Source of the DNA: Alphaproteobacteria bacterium
Lineage (GTDB): Bacteria > Pseudomonadota > Alphaproteobacteria > CACIAM-22H2
Assembly: GCA_016793165.1 (NCBI GenBank)
Contig: JAEULA010000032.1
Coordinates: forward strand, 62,001 to 126,000
Length of the DNA stretch: 64,000 nucleotides
Direction of reading: 5' to 3'
A program made the translations under genes and the position numbers. Numbering within the stretch: the first letter of the stretch is position 1; every line of letters starts with the position of its first letter. A model generated the notes under the pieces. It was not told where the DNA came from, did not search any database, and saw only the letters and a program-made list of their open reading frames with translations. Shown here one piece after another: positions 1-8,796 of this stretch.

Positions 1-1
1 G

Positions 2-859
2 CAGCTGCTGGCCGTGCGTCGCGGCGACATCGACATCGCGATGAACCTCGCGGCCGAGCAGCTCGACAGCCTGAAGGGCAACGCCGACATCGCGACGATC
101 CAAGGCGGCTCGACCGACACGCTGTACTTCTGCCTGACCAGCAACCCGGAGCTGAACGCGACGCTGGCCAGGCGCGAGGCGCGCCAGGCCGTGGCGCACG
201 CGATCGACTATGACGGCCTGATCAAGGGGCTCGTCGGCGGCTTCGCCGACCGGCCGCCGTCCTTCCTGCCCGCCGGCATCGCCGGCACCACGCTCGAGCA
301 GACCCGGACGTTCGGCTTCCGCGAGGATCTCGCCAAGTCGAAGGACATGCTCGCCGCCGCCGGCGTGCCGGGCGGGTTCGAGTTCGAGCTCATCTTCCCG
401 AGCGCGGCGTATTTCAGCACCTCGTACGCGCTGATGGCGCAGAAGATCCAGTCGGACGTGGCGCGCGTCGGCATCCGCATGACGCTCAAGCCGATGGACA
501 ACGTGAACTGGCGCGCGCAGTTCAACGGCGGCAAGGCACAGGCGACGATCGCGCCGTGGACCTCGCCGTCGCCCAATCCCTACCTGTGGACCGGCGCCTC
601 GGTGCAGCGCGTCGCCAAACGAATGGGCTGGGAGCCGTCGGCGGAGATCGTCGCGCTGGTCTCGCAGGGCGCGGCCGAGATCGACGTGGCGAAGCAGGCA
701 GCGATCTACGAGCGCTACCAGCGGATCCTGATCGAGCAGGCGAACTACGTCACGCTGATGCAGCCGATCTACCGCATCGCCGCGCATCGCAACGTGGCGA
801 ACGTGAAGCTCACGGCGAACGTCTGGAAGATGGAGCTCGCGCAGGTGCGGCCGGCGTGA
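2..859 (+). CDS. ABC transporter substrate-binding protein, family 5 (C-terminal part)
   Basis: This is the C-terminal 285 residues of a periplasmic solute-binding protein of the dipeptide/oligopeptide (SBP_bac_5) type; the N-terminus, including the export signal, lies outside the window. The visible part has the family's typical elements: RQAVAHAIDYDGLI (the lid-domain helix found in DppA/OppA-like proteins), a YALMAQKIQSDVARVGI stretch, and the terminal YERYQRILIEQANYVTLMQP segment. It would deliver a peptide or other small substrate to an ABC importer whose permease genes should lie upstream. It ends in TGA and is followed after 27 bp by the convergent AraC regulator gene. The substrate cannot be read from sequence. 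Confidence 0.88.
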   Translation, partial: QLLAVRRGDIDIAMNLAAEQLDSLKGNADIATIQGGSTDTLYFCLTSNPELNATLARREARQAVAHAIDYDGLIKGLVGGFADRPPSFLPAGIAGTTLEQTRTFGFREDLAKSKDMLAAAGVPGGFEFELIFPSAAYFSTSYALMAQKIQSDVARVGIRMTLKPMDNVNWRAQFNGGKAQATIAPWTSPSPNPYLWTGASVQRVAKRMGWEPSAEIVALVSQGAAEIDVAKQAAIYERYQRILIEQANYVTLMQPIYRIAAHRNVANVKLTANVWKMELAQVRPA

Positions 860-886
860 TCGGCGTGATCGGCGACGCGGCGGCGG

Positions 887-1852
887 TCAGCCGGGGCTGC
901 CGCCGTCGGTGCGCCAATGGCGCGGCGAGCGGCCGAACTCGCGCTTGAAGGCGCGGCTGAACGCCTCCTCGGAGCCGTAGCCGACACCGTGCGCGAGCTG
1001 GGCGATGGTCTTGCGCGTCTCTCGCAGCTCGCGTCGCGCGGACTGCAGGCGAAGGCTGGTCAGGTAGCGGATCGGCGGGACGCCGACCAGCTCGGTGAAG
1101 CGGTCCATGAAGGCGCTGCGCGACAGCGCCGCTTCGCGCGCGAGCGCGTCGGCGGTCCAGTCCGTGGCGAGGTCGCGGTGGATGAGCGCGAGCGCGCGGC
1201 CGATCTGCGGGTCGCGCAGCCCGGCGAGCCCGCCGCGAGCGCCTTCGTCGAGCGACGCGGCATAGTGGCGGACGGCTTCGACGAAGAGCAGCTCGGACAG
1301 GCGCGCCATCGTGCCCGACGCGCCGACGCGGCCCTCGGCGAGTTCGGCCGCGGCGAAGCGCACCGAGGCCTCGACCCAATCGCGTGACGCGCCTTCGCGG
1401 ATGTCGAGCTTCAGCATCGCGGGCAGTGCGGCGATCAGCGGGTTGTAGCCGTCCACCGTGCCGAGGAAGCCGCAGACCAGATGCGTCGCGGGGCCGCCCC
1501 CGCCGTAATCGATGCGCGCCAGGCCGCCGTCGCCGGCGGCCTGCACGAGCTCCTCGGCGCTGACAGGCGTCAGGCCCGGGGCGCTCGCGAGCATGTGCGC
1601 CTCGTTGCGCGGCAGCAGCACGATCTCCCCTGGGCGCACGACCAGCGGCGGTTGACCGCCGACGGCGGCGAGGACCTCGCCCTGCAGCACGACGTGGTAG
1701 CCGATGATCTGCGCCGAGGGCGCGAGCAGGTGGTTGTAGACGTCGACCGTGACCTTCGAGGTCACGCACCAGGGTGCGGTGAGCCGGGCATCCAGGAAGA
1801 TGCCTCCGTTGAGCCGCACCGCGCGGAGTACATCGGCCAATGGATCCGTCAT
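887..1852 (-). CDS. AraC family transcriptional regulator with cupin domain
   Basis: A 321-residue regulator. Residues about 1-190 match the cupin-type sensing domain of the AraC_binding/cupin_6 group (HVVLQGEVLAAVGGQPP, then VVRPGEIVLLPRNEAHML). Residues about 215-315 hold the double helix-turn-helix of the AraC family, ending in the signature VGYGSEEAFSRAFKREFG followed by SPRHWR. The family acts as a ligand-dependent DNA-binding activator or repressor. The gene is divergent from the methyltransferase gene at 2077, with 224 bp between starts, so that gene is a reasonable but unproved target. The ligand is unknown. Confidence 0.9.
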   Translation of the reverse strand: MTDPLADVLRAVRLNGGIFLDARLTAPWCVTSKVTVDVYNHLLAPSAQIIGYHVVLQGEVLAAVGGQPPLVVRPGEIVLLPRNEAHMLASAPGLTPVSAEELVQAAGDGGLARIDYGGGGPATHLVCGFLGTVDGYNPLIAALPAMLKLDIREGASRDWVEASVRFAAAELAEGRVGASGTMARLSELLFVEAVRHYAASLDEGARGGLAGLRDPQIGRALALIHRDLATDWTADALAREAALSRSAFMDRFTELVGVPPIRYLTSLRLQSARRELRETRKTIAQLAHGVGYGSEEAFSRAFKREFGRSPRHWRTDGGSPG

Positions 1853-2032
1853 CGCGACCGAACCTCTGATTTGGACGAGCGATCAGGTCAATCGGACCGG
1901 CGGTCATTCACCGGCGCGCTCGTCGCGAATATCCAAGCCCCCAGGATCCCGGGCCCTGACGATCGTCGCCGCGCCACGGCGGCGGTCGATGCGGCTCGAT
2001 CCGCGCCCGGGGATCGCCACGACCACCCTAGG

Positions 2033-2051
2033 CCGGGACGACCCGTCCCGG
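2033..2051. promoter_or_regulatory. 8-bp perfect inverted repeat just upstream of the methyltransferase start
   Basis: The sequence CCGGGACG-ACC-CGTCCCGG is a perfect dyad with a 3-nt spacer. It ends 12 nt before the GGAGG ribosome site (2063-2067) of the gene starting at 2077. It lies in the AraC/methyltransferase divergent region and could be an operator or a 5'-UTR hairpin that influences translation. Which one it is cannot be decided from sequence. Confidence 0.4.
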
Positions 2052-2076
2052 ACAAGCCAATTGGAGGACATTCGCG

Positions 2077-2904
2077 ATGACCACACTTCTCGACTCCCCG
2101 CCCGTCGCGCCCGACTTCGCCGCGATCAAGCAGCGCCAGCAGGCGACCTGGGCGTCCGGGGACTACGCTGTCATCGGCACCACGCTGCAGATCGTCGGCG
2201 AGGGGCTCTGCGAGGCGATCGACCTGCGCGCCGGCGAGCGCGTGCTCGACGTCGCCGCGGGCAACGGCAACGCCACGCTCGCCGCCGCGCGCCGCTTCGC
2301 GCGGGTGACCTCGACCGATTACGTCCCCGCGCTGCTCGAGCGCGGCCGGGAGCGCGCGGCAGCCGAGCGACTGCCGGTCGAGTTCCAGCAGGCGGATGCC
2401 GAGGCGCTGCCCTTCGCCGACGGCAGCTTCGACGCGGCCGTCTCGACCTTCGGCGTGATGTTCACGCCCGACCAGGAGAAGGCCGCGCGCGAGATGCTGC
2501 GCGTGGTGCGCCCGGGCGGCCGCATCGGCCTGGCGAGCTGGACGCCGGAGGGCTTCATCGGTCAGCTGTTCAAGACCATCGGCCGGCACGTGCCGCCGCC
2601 GCTCGGCGTGAAGTCGCCGGCGCTTTGGGGAACGCAGGCACGGCTCGCCGAGCTGTTTCCCGGCCAGCACGTGGCCACGACGATGCGCAGCTTCAACTTC
2701 CGCTACGAGTCGCCGGCGCATTGGCTGCGGATCTTCCGCACCTATTACGGCCCGACCCATCGCGCCTTCGCCGCGCTGGACGCCTCGAGCCAGGCCGCGC
2801 TCGAAGCGGACATCCTGGATCTGCTGGAGCGCCGGAACCGCGGCGGCGCCGAGACGCTGATCGTGCCGAGCGAGTACCTCGAGACGGTCGTCACGAAGGG
2901 CTGA
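2077..2904 (+). CDS. class I SAM-dependent methyltransferase (UbiE-like)
   Basis: A 275-residue protein with a Methyltransf_11-type Rossmann domain. Motif I is VLDVAAGNGNA (residues 56-66), the acidic ribose-binding residue follows in VTSTDYVPALL, motif II-like ADAEALPFADGSFD and post-motif VVRPGGRIGLASW are clear. It transfers a methyl group from S-adenosylmethionine to an unidentified small molecule; similarity to UbiE is at family level only. A strong GGAGG lies 10 nt before the ATG. It is divergent from the AraC regulator and followed by a hairpin before the convergent MFS gene, so it is probably monocistronic. Confidence 0.88.
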   Translation: MTTLLDSPPVAPDFAAIKQRQQATWASGDYAVIGTTLQIVGEGLCEAIDLRAGERVLDVAAGNGNATLAAARRFARVTSTDYVPALLERGRERAAAERLPVEFQQADAEALPFADGSFDAAVSTFGVMFTPDQEKAAREMLRVVRPGGRIGLASWTPEGFIGQLFKTIGRHVPPPLGVKSPALWGTQARLAELFPGQHVATTMRSFNFRYESPAHWLRIFRTYYGPTHRAFAALDASSQAALEADILDLLERRNRGGAETLIVPSEYLETVVTKG

Positions 2905-2928
2905 GCCGCGGGTCGGACCGGCCGGTCT

Positions 2929-2961
2929 CCCCTCGCGGCCGGCGGCGCCGGCCGGGAGGGG
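2929..2961. terminator. GC-rich hairpin between convergent genes
   Basis: The arms CCCCTC and GAGGGG, and inside them GGCCGGC and GCCGGCC, form a long stem around a 3-nt loop. It lies 24 nt after the methyltransferase stop and abuts the MFS stop at 2963. There is no T-run on either side, so it is terminator-like rather than a classical intrinsic terminator. Confidence 0.5.
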
Positions 2962-2962
2962 A

Positions 2963-4411
2963 TCATGCCGGCCGGTCAGGCCCCGTCGACTTGCCGGCAT
3001 CGGCGGGCGCGGTCAGCGACAGGACGCGCCACGCCGTCAGGCATCCCGCGAGGGGGAAGACCAGCAGGGCGCCGAACAGCCACTGCGCGGCGGCCGCGAT
3101 GCCGGCCGGCGTCGTCGCCGTCGCGAGACCCGCCGTATTGGCGACCATGCCGGCGATCGCCGTGCCGAAGGCGGCCGCGAGGGTCTGCGCCGTCGTGATG
3201 AACGGGCCGGCGATGTTGCGCTCCGCCGCCGGCGCGACCTCCATCAGGAGCGCACCGAGATGCGCCCATCCCAGGCCGATGCCGGTGCCGACGAGGATCT
3301 GGCCGGCGATCACGACCGGCAGCGAGCCGGTCGCGAGGCCGTGGGCGTCGAGCGCGATGCCGACGGCCATGGCGGCGGGGCCGGCGAGAATCGCGCGGCG
3401 CGCGCGTCGTCCGCGCGCCGAGGCCGTCAGCAGCGACGCGGCAGTCCACGCCAGCGAGATCAGCGCGCTGACATAGCCCCCGGTGATCGGCGCGACGTCG
3501 TGTCCGGCGCGCAGGATGTAGGCGACGAAGGTGCAGGGGCTCATCGCCAGGATCAGCAGCGCCATCGTCGCGGTGACCGCGCCGGGCGCTGTCGTCGGCA
3601 CGAAGGCGCCGCCGAGGAACAGTCGCACCGGCGCCCGCGCGTCGAGCCGCAGCATCGCGGCGACGAGCGCGATCGCGACGACGAGGCCGAGGATCGCCGG
3701 CCCGGGGCGGCCGGTGATGCCGCCGGCGCTGACCGCGATCGCGGCGGCGAAGATCAGGCCCAGGCGCAGCGCCGGGAAGACCGGCGTCGCGCCGGGAGCG
3801 TTCTCGATCGCGCGCGGCAGCACGCGCTGCGCGACGGCGGCGAAGGCGAGCCCGATGGCGAGGTCGACCCAGAACGCGGCGCGCCAGGCGTCGAACTGCG
3901 CGAACACGCCGCCGACCGACGGTCCGAGCAGGGCGGCGACTCCCCAGACGCTGCCGAGGATCGAGATCGCCCAGGCGTGCAGCGCGGGCGGGAAGACCGA
4001 GCGGATGGTCGCGTAGGCGAGCGCCGGCAACATGCCGCCGCCGAGCCCCTGGACCAGCCGGCCCGCGAGCAGGACGCCCATCGACGGCGCGAGCGAGCAG
4101 AGCAGGCTGCCGAGCATGAACATCGCGAAGGCGAGGCTGAAGGCGCGTCGCGGCCCCGCCTGCGCCAGCGTCAGCGGCACGGCCGCCGCGCCCGTCAACG
4201 ATCCCGCGATGTAGAGCGTCGATGTCCAGGCGAAGAAGGCGACGCCGCCGATCTCCGCCACGACGACCGGCATGATCGTCGCGACGACGTAGATCGACAC
4301 CGCATGGAGGGCGACGCCGCCGGTCACGACCAGGATGCGGCCGCCATGGCCCTGACGCAGGACCTGGCGCCAGCCGTCCTGGCCCGTTCGGCCGTGGTTG
4401 GTATCGCTCAT
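2963..4411 (-). CDS. MFS transporter, DHA2-like drug/metabolite exporter
   Basis: A 482-residue integral membrane protein with about 12-14 predicted membrane segments. It shows the DHA2 features GRLVQGLGGG (residues 117-126) and the antiporter motif-C-like GPSVGGVF (163-170). I chose the start at MSDTNH because GGAG lies 8 nt upstream; the open frame runs further but the upstream part is arginine-rich and unlike the family. It probably exports small hydrophobic compounds by proton antiport at the inner membrane. It lies downstream of, and on the same strand as, the arylsulfatase gene with a 293-bp gap, so co-transcription is possible but not certain. Confidence 0.87.
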   Translation of the reverse strand: MSDTNHGRTGQDGWRQVLRQGHGGRILVVTGGVALHAVSIYVVATIMPVVVAEIGGVAFFAWTSTLYIAGSLTGAAAVPLTLAQAGPRRAFSLAFAMFMLGSLLCSLAPSMGVLLAGRLVQGLGGGMLPALAYATIRSVFPPALHAWAISILGSVWGVAALLGPSVGGVFAQFDAWRAAFWVDLAIGLAFAAVAQRVLPRAIENAPGATPVFPALRLGLIFAAAIAVSAGGITGRPGPAILGLVVAIALVAAMLRLDARAPVRLFLGGAFVPTTAPGAVTATMALLILAMSPCTFVAYILRAGHDVAPITGGYVSALISLAWTAASLLTASARGRRARRAILAGPAAMAVGIALDAHGLATGSLPVVIAGQILVGTGIGLGWAHLGALLMEVAPAAERNIAGPFITTAQTLAAAFGTAIAGMVANTAGLATATTPAGIAAAAQWLFGALLVFPLAGCLTAWRVLSLTAPADAGKSTGPDRPA

Positions 4412-4611
4412 CGGAAATCTCCGGATGGCCCGCAAGGCGGGACCGCGATGCGTCGCCCGGGTTCGCACCGACCGGCGCGCGCCTCGCGCGACAGGCTCTT
4501 GCAGGGATCGGCGTCTCGGAATGGCCGCAGGGGACGACCGGATCCCCGGTCGTCGGTGAGGTCGCTGGTCGAAAGGGCGCGGCGGCGGTGAGCGACGCGC
4601 CTCCGTAACAT
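4408..4611 (-). CDS. possible 67-residue leader reading frame of the MFS gene
   Basis: An arginine-rich 67-codon frame with GGGAAGG a few bases before its ATG, and a stop that overlaps the MFS start as ATGA. Position and overlap would suit a translationally coupled leader, and a 9-bp hairpin (4533-4554) lies within it. The composition is what a random high-GC frame gives, there is no recognisable domain, and I consider it more likely non-coding. Confidence 0.2.
   Translation of the reverse strand: MLRRRVAHRRRALSTSDLTDDRGSGRPLRPFRDADPCKSLSREARAGRCEPGRRIAVPPCGPSGDFR
4533..4554 (-). other. 9-bp perfect hairpin in the MFS leader region
   Basis: GACGACCGG-ATCC-CCGGTCGTC is a perfect stem with a 4-nt loop inside the 293-bp gap between the arylsulfatase and MFS genes. 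No T-run follows. It could be a transcript-end structure for the arylsulfatase or part of an MFS leader. I see nothing else recognisable in 4412-4704. Confidence 0.35.
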
Positions 4612-4704
4612 CGCCTTCCCGACGCGGCAAGCCGCAACGCGACCGCGCGCGCGAGCCCGCGGTCCGGATCGGCCGGAGCCGAGGCCGCTCGTCGGCCGGC
4701 GAGC

Positions 4705-7002
4705 TCAATGATCGGACCAGGCGCTGCGCATCTGCGCGTCGAAATCGGGCGCCGAGCCGTCGTCGACCTCGACCACGACCTGGGCGATGCGGCCCGTGAA
4801 GCGGAAGGGCGCTCGGTAGTCGGGCGTGACCGGCAGGCCGCTGTCGTAGCCGCAGCACAGGCCTTCGCCGGACGTCTCGATCACGGCGGGCACGGTGTGC
4901 GGGATCTCGCCTTCACCGATCGGGCGGCCGTCGAGCAGCAGTATGCCGTGCCCGCGATGCTCGCCGGTCCTGCGGAAATGGAAGGCGAGCGCATGGCGGC
5001 CCGGCGGAATCGCCTCGGTCGACGTGATGCGGTACTCGGCGAGGCCGAGATGGTTGTGGACGTAGTGCAGGCGCCCGTCCTTCACGTACAGCGAATAGCC
5101 TGCGAACCAGCTGCCGTGGCACAGCAGCACGCCCTCGGCCCCGGCCGCGGGAATCTCGACCTCGGCGACGATGCGGTGCGAGCGGTTTTTCACGTTCACC
5201 GCGGTGTACTCGAACTGCGGCGCCGCGTTCGGATGGTAGACGTAGCGCGAGCGCGGCCCGAGGGCGCTGGGCTTGCGCTCGCCCATGCGCAGCTGCATGC
5301 GCGAATCGAGCGGCAGCACGTTGTATTTCCCGGCCTCGACCCACCAGCGCTCGATCAGCTCCCTGAGCTTCCCGGGATGCGCGGCGGCGAGGTCGGTGCA
5401 TTCCGAGAAGTCCTCGGCGACGTGATAGAGCTCCCAGCGCTGCTGCGCGAGGACCTCCTCGGTGAGCGGCCCGCCTTGCGGCTGCTCGACCACGGCCTTC
5501 CAGCCGTCGGCCCACAGGGCGCGCGAGCCGATCATCTCGTAGTACTGGACGCGCTTGGTCGTCGACGCCGCGCCGTCGAAGAGGCTGGCGGCGAAGCTCG
5601 TGCCCTCGAGCGGCCGCTGCGCGACGCCGTTGAGCGTCGCCGGCGGCGCGATGCCGATCGCCTCGAGGATCGTCGGCGCGACGTCGACCACGTGCACGTA
5701 CTGGCCGCGCACGGCGCCGCGATCGGCGATGCCCTTTGGCCAATGCACGATCAGCGGGTCGCTCATCCCGCCCTGGTGCAGGTAGCGCTTCCAGCGCCGC
5801 AGCGGCGTATTGCCGGCCCAGGCCCAGCCCCAGGCGTAGTTCGGGTAGGACTTCGCGCTGCCCCAGTCGTCGAGATGCCGGAGGTTCTCCGCGACGCTCG
5901 CCTCGATCCGGTTGGGGAACTGGCATTCGTTGAACGAGCCGTGCACGCCGCCTTCCGAGCTGGCGCCGTTGTCGGAGGCGAGCATGACCAGCGTGTTGTC
6001 GAGCTCGCCGAGGCGCTCGAGGTGATCGATGACGCGGCCGATGTGGTGGTCCGTCTGCTCGAGGAAGGCCGCGTAGACCTCGTGCTGGCGGGCGTAGAGC
6101 CGCCTGGCGTCGGCATCGAGCGAGTCCCAGGCCGGCACCCATTCGGGACGGGGCGAGAGCCGCGTGCCGGCCGGGATGATCCCGCCGGCGAGCTGGCGGG
6201 CATAGACCTGTTCGCGCCAGCGATCCCAGCCGATGTCGAACCTGCCGCGATAGCGTTCGATCCACTCGGGCTCGACGTGATGCGGCGCATGGCCGGCGCC
6301 CAGGCAGTAGTAGAGGAAGAACGGCTTGTCGGGCGCGACGGTGCGCAGGTCGTTGACGTACTCGATCGCGCGATCCGCGAGATCGGCGTTGAGGTGATAG
6401 CCGTCCTCCCAGCCGCGCGGCGGATCGATGTAGTGGTTGTCGTGGACCAGCGTCGGCGCCCAGTGGTTCGTCTTGCCGCCGAGGAAGCCGTAGAAGCGCT
6501 CGAACCCGCGCGCGAGCGGCCAGCGCGCCTTCGACGCGCCCGAGGCGTATTCGCCCGCCAGAGTCAGGTGCCACTTGCCGATCGCGAAGGTCGCGTAGCC
6601 CTCGGCGAGCAGCATCTCCGACAGGAAGCCGTTCTCGCGCGGCACCGCGCCGTTGTAGCCGGGGAAGCCGGTCGCCATTTCCTGGATGATGCCGACGCCG
6701 TTGGAGTGGTGGTTGCGCCCCGTGAGCAGGCAGGCGCGCGTCGGCGAGCAGATGGCGGTTGTGTGGAAGTCGCGGTAGCGCAGCCCGCCCGCGGCGAGGC
6801 GGTCGAAGCCCGGCGTGCGGATGTCCGAGCCGAAGCAGCCGAGCTGCGCGAAGCCGACATCGTCGAGCAGGATGACGACCACGTTGGGCGCGCCCGGCCG
6901 CGCGGCCTTCGGCACCGGCCAGGCGGCCTCGGACTCGCCCGCCGTTCGTCCGATCCGCCCGGTGAATGGCGTGCCCTCCGGATAGGTCTTGAGCTCGGCC
7001 AT
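4705..7002 (-). CDS. arylsulfatase (formylglycine-dependent sulfatase)
   Basis: A 765-residue sulfatase that hydrolyses sulfate esters. The metal-binding start LDDVGF is at residues 46-51 and the sulfatase signature C-S-P-T-R at 85-89, where Cys85 would be converted to formylglycine, followed by ACLLTGRNHHSNG. The N-terminal pattern YPEGTPFTGRIGRT is typical of the large bacterial arylsulfatases of about 750-800 residues, which carry an extra C-terminal beta domain. I chose the ATG at 7002 because GGGGAG precedes it; an upstream in-frame extension is not family-like. No signal peptide is seen, so the enzyme is probably cytoplasmic. A formylglycine-generating enzyme or AtsB-type maturase must be encoded elsewhere. 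MFS gene downstream on the same strand. Confidence 0.93.
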   Translation of the reverse strand: MAELKTYPEGTPFTGRIGRTAGESEAAWPVPKAARPGAPNVVVILLDDVGFAQLGCFGSDIRTPGFDRLAAGGLRYRDFHTTAICSPTRACLLTGRNHHSNGVGIIQEMATGFPGYNGAVPRENGFLSEMLLAEGYATFAIGKWHLTLAGEYASGASKARWPLARGFERFYGFLGGKTNHWAPTLVHDNHYIDPPRGWEDGYHLNADLADRAIEYVNDLRTVAPDKPFFLYYCLGAGHAPHHVEPEWIERYRGRFDIGWDRWREQVYARQLAGGIIPAGTRLSPRPEWVPAWDSLDADARRLYARQHEVYAAFLEQTDHHIGRVIDHLERLGELDNTLVMLASDNGASSEGGVHGSFNECQFPNRIEASVAENLRHLDDWGSAKSYPNYAWGWAWAGNTPLRRWKRYLHQGGMSDPLIVHWPKGIADRGAVRGQYVHVVDVAPTILEAIGIAPPATLNGVAQRPLEGTSFAASLFDGAASTTKRVQYYEMIGSRALWADGWKAVVEQPQGGPLTEEVLAQQRWELYHVAEDFSECTDLAAAHPGKLRELIERWWVEAGKYNVLPLDSRMQLRMGERKPSALGPRSRYVYHPNAAPQFEYTAVNVKNRSHRIVAEVEIPAAGAEGVLLCHGSWFAGYSLYVKDGRLHYVHNHLGLAEYRITSTEAIPPGRHALAFHFRRTGEHRGHGILLLDGRPIGEGEIPHTVPAVIETSGEGLCCGYDSGLPVTPDYRAPFRFTGRIAQVVVEVDDGSAPDFDAQMRSAWSDH

Positions 7003-7096
7003 CGTAGCGTCTCCCCCGCGACACGTCGTTTGGCGCCGGCGGAGTCGCGCGCGCCGGTCGTGGCCGCATCTTGTCGCGGTCGCGCCGTCGGGTCGA

Positions 7097-8647
7097 TCAG
7101 CTCGCGGGGCGGCGCAGCGTGCGCAACAGCTCGCGCGGCGCGAAGGCCCCGAGCGCGACGCCAGCCGCGGCATAGGCGACGAGGCCGAGCGCGACGAGGC
7201 CCGCGAGAGCCGCCCATCGGATGACGCCGTGGATGGCGAGCAGGGGCCCGGCGAGCTGCATGCCGCCGAGCAGGGCGGCGCCCATGGCGAGGCTTGCGGC
7301 GAGGGCGCGCAGGCCGCGCGCGCGCGTCCGGGGCTCCAGCGCGAACGCCCCGCGCGCGAGCAGGCCGCGCGCGAGCAGCGCGGCGTTCAGCCATGCCGAG
7401 GCCGCCGTGGCCAGGGCGATGCCGACATGGGCGACGACCTGCATCAGGACCAGGGCGACCGCGGTGTTCACCGCGACGCAGAGCACCGCGATCTTCACCG
7501 GCGTGCGCGTGTCCTGGCGCGCGTAGTAGCAGGGCGCCAGGACCTTGATGAGCACGTAGGCCGGCAGGCCGAGCGAATAGGCCACGAGCGCGCGCGCGGT
7601 CTCGCGCGTCGTCGCATCGCCGAAGGCGCCGCGCTCGAACAGCGTCGCGATGATCGGCTGCGCGAGCACGATCAGCGCGACGGTCGCCGGCAGGGTGAGG
7701 ATCAGCGCGATCTCCAGCGCGCGGTTCTGCGTCGTGCCGGCGGCGACGGTCTCGCCCAGGCGGATCTGGCGCGAGAGCAGCGGCAGGATCGCGGTGCCGA
7801 TGGCGATGCCGATCACCGCGAGCGGCAGCTCGTAGAGCCGGTCGGCGTAGTACAGGAAGCTCACCGCGCCCGTGGGCAGCAGCGAGGCGATCATCACGTC
7901 GACCAGCAGGTTCACCTGGACGACGCCGCTGCCCAGCGCCGCCGGCAGCATCAGGCGCAGCAGGCTCCTCACCTCGGGCGTCAGGCGGGGCAGCGGCAGC
8001 CGCAGCGCCATGCCCTCGCGATCGCAGGCGACGGCGAGCCAGAGGAACTGCGCGAGGCCGGCGAGCGCCACGCCCCAACTCAGCGCCACGCCGGCCGAGG
8101 GCAGCACGCGCGTCAGCCCCACCAGCGCGCTGATCATGCAGAGGTTGAGCACGATCGGCGTCGCGGCCACCGCCGCGAAGCGGTCCAGGCTGTTGAGCAC
8201 GCCGCCCTGCAGGCTGACCAGGCTGATGAACAGCAGGTAGGGGAAGGTGATGCGCGTGAACTCGACGGCGAGCGCGAACTTGTCGGGCTCGTCGCGGAAG
8301 CCGGGCGCGACCAGCGCGATGAATTGCGGCATCAGGGTCTCGACGACGATGGTCAGCCCCAGCAGCACCGCGATCAGCACCGCCATCGCGTCCTCGGCGA
8401 AATTGCGCGCGACGACCCTGCCGTCCTTGGCGACCATGCCGGCGAACAGCGGCACGAAGGCGGCGTTGAAGGCGCCCTCGGCGAACAGCCGGCGGAAGAA
8501 GTTGGGGAACTTGAAGGCGACGAAGAAGGCATCGGCGACCGGCCCCGCGCCGAGATAAGCGGCGGTCAGCACATCGCGCACGAAACCGAGCACTCGGCTC
8601 GCCATCGTGTAGCCGCCGACAGTCGCAATGCCGCGCAGGAGACTCAT
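7097..8647 (-). CDS. murJ: lipid II flippase MurJ (MviN)
   Basis: A 516-residue MOP-superfamily membrane protein that flips the peptidoglycan precursor lipid II across the inner membrane. The N-terminus is characteristic (SRVLGFVRDVLTAAYLGAG, then FKFPNFFRRLFAEGAFNAAF), with Arg residues in the positions known to line the MurJ cavity. About 14 membrane segments are visible and the length is usual. In Rhizobiales-like genomes it normally lies next to glnD; here about 8 kb of other genes separate them. Start is an ATG with no in-frame alternative of better quality. Confidence 0.96.
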   Translation of the reverse strand: MSLLRGIATVGGYTMASRVLGFVRDVLTAAYLGAGPVADAFFVAFKFPNFFRRLFAEGAFNAAFVPLFAGMVAKDGRVVARNFAEDAMAVLIAVLLGLTIVVETLMPQFIALVAPGFRDEPDKFALAVEFTRITFPYLLFISLVSLQGGVLNSLDRFAAVAATPIVLNLCMISALVGLTRVLPSAGVALSWGVALAGLAQFLWLAVACDREGMALRLPLPRLTPEVRSLLRLMLPAALGSGVVQVNLLVDVMIASLLPTGAVSFLYYADRLYELPLAVIGIAIGTAILPLLSRQIRLGETVAAGTTQNRALEIALILTLPATVALIVLAQPIIATLFERGAFGDATTRETARALVAYSLGLPAYVLIKVLAPCYYARQDTRTPVKIAVLCVAVNTAVALVLMQVVAHVGIALATAASAWLNAALLARGLLARGAFALEPRTRARGLRALAASLAMGAALLGGMQLAGPLLAIHGVIRWAALAGLVALGLVAYAAAGVALGAFAPRELLRTLRRPAS

Positions 8648-8796
8648 GCGGCGACCCGCTTACCGGATTCGCACGGCGGAAAGAAGGAAGCCGCGGGGCG
8701 GCGGACCCGACCGGCGCGCGCGATGGGCGTCAGGCGGCGGATCCGAGGCGGCCGCGCGAAGGCGAGGGGAGCCGCGCACGCCGGACGACGGCCGAT

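Noticed and set aside
860..886. Direct repeat TGATCGGCG in the gap after the substrate-binding protein gene
   Set aside because: Two adjacent short copies in a 27-bp convergent gap; no structure or function can be supported.
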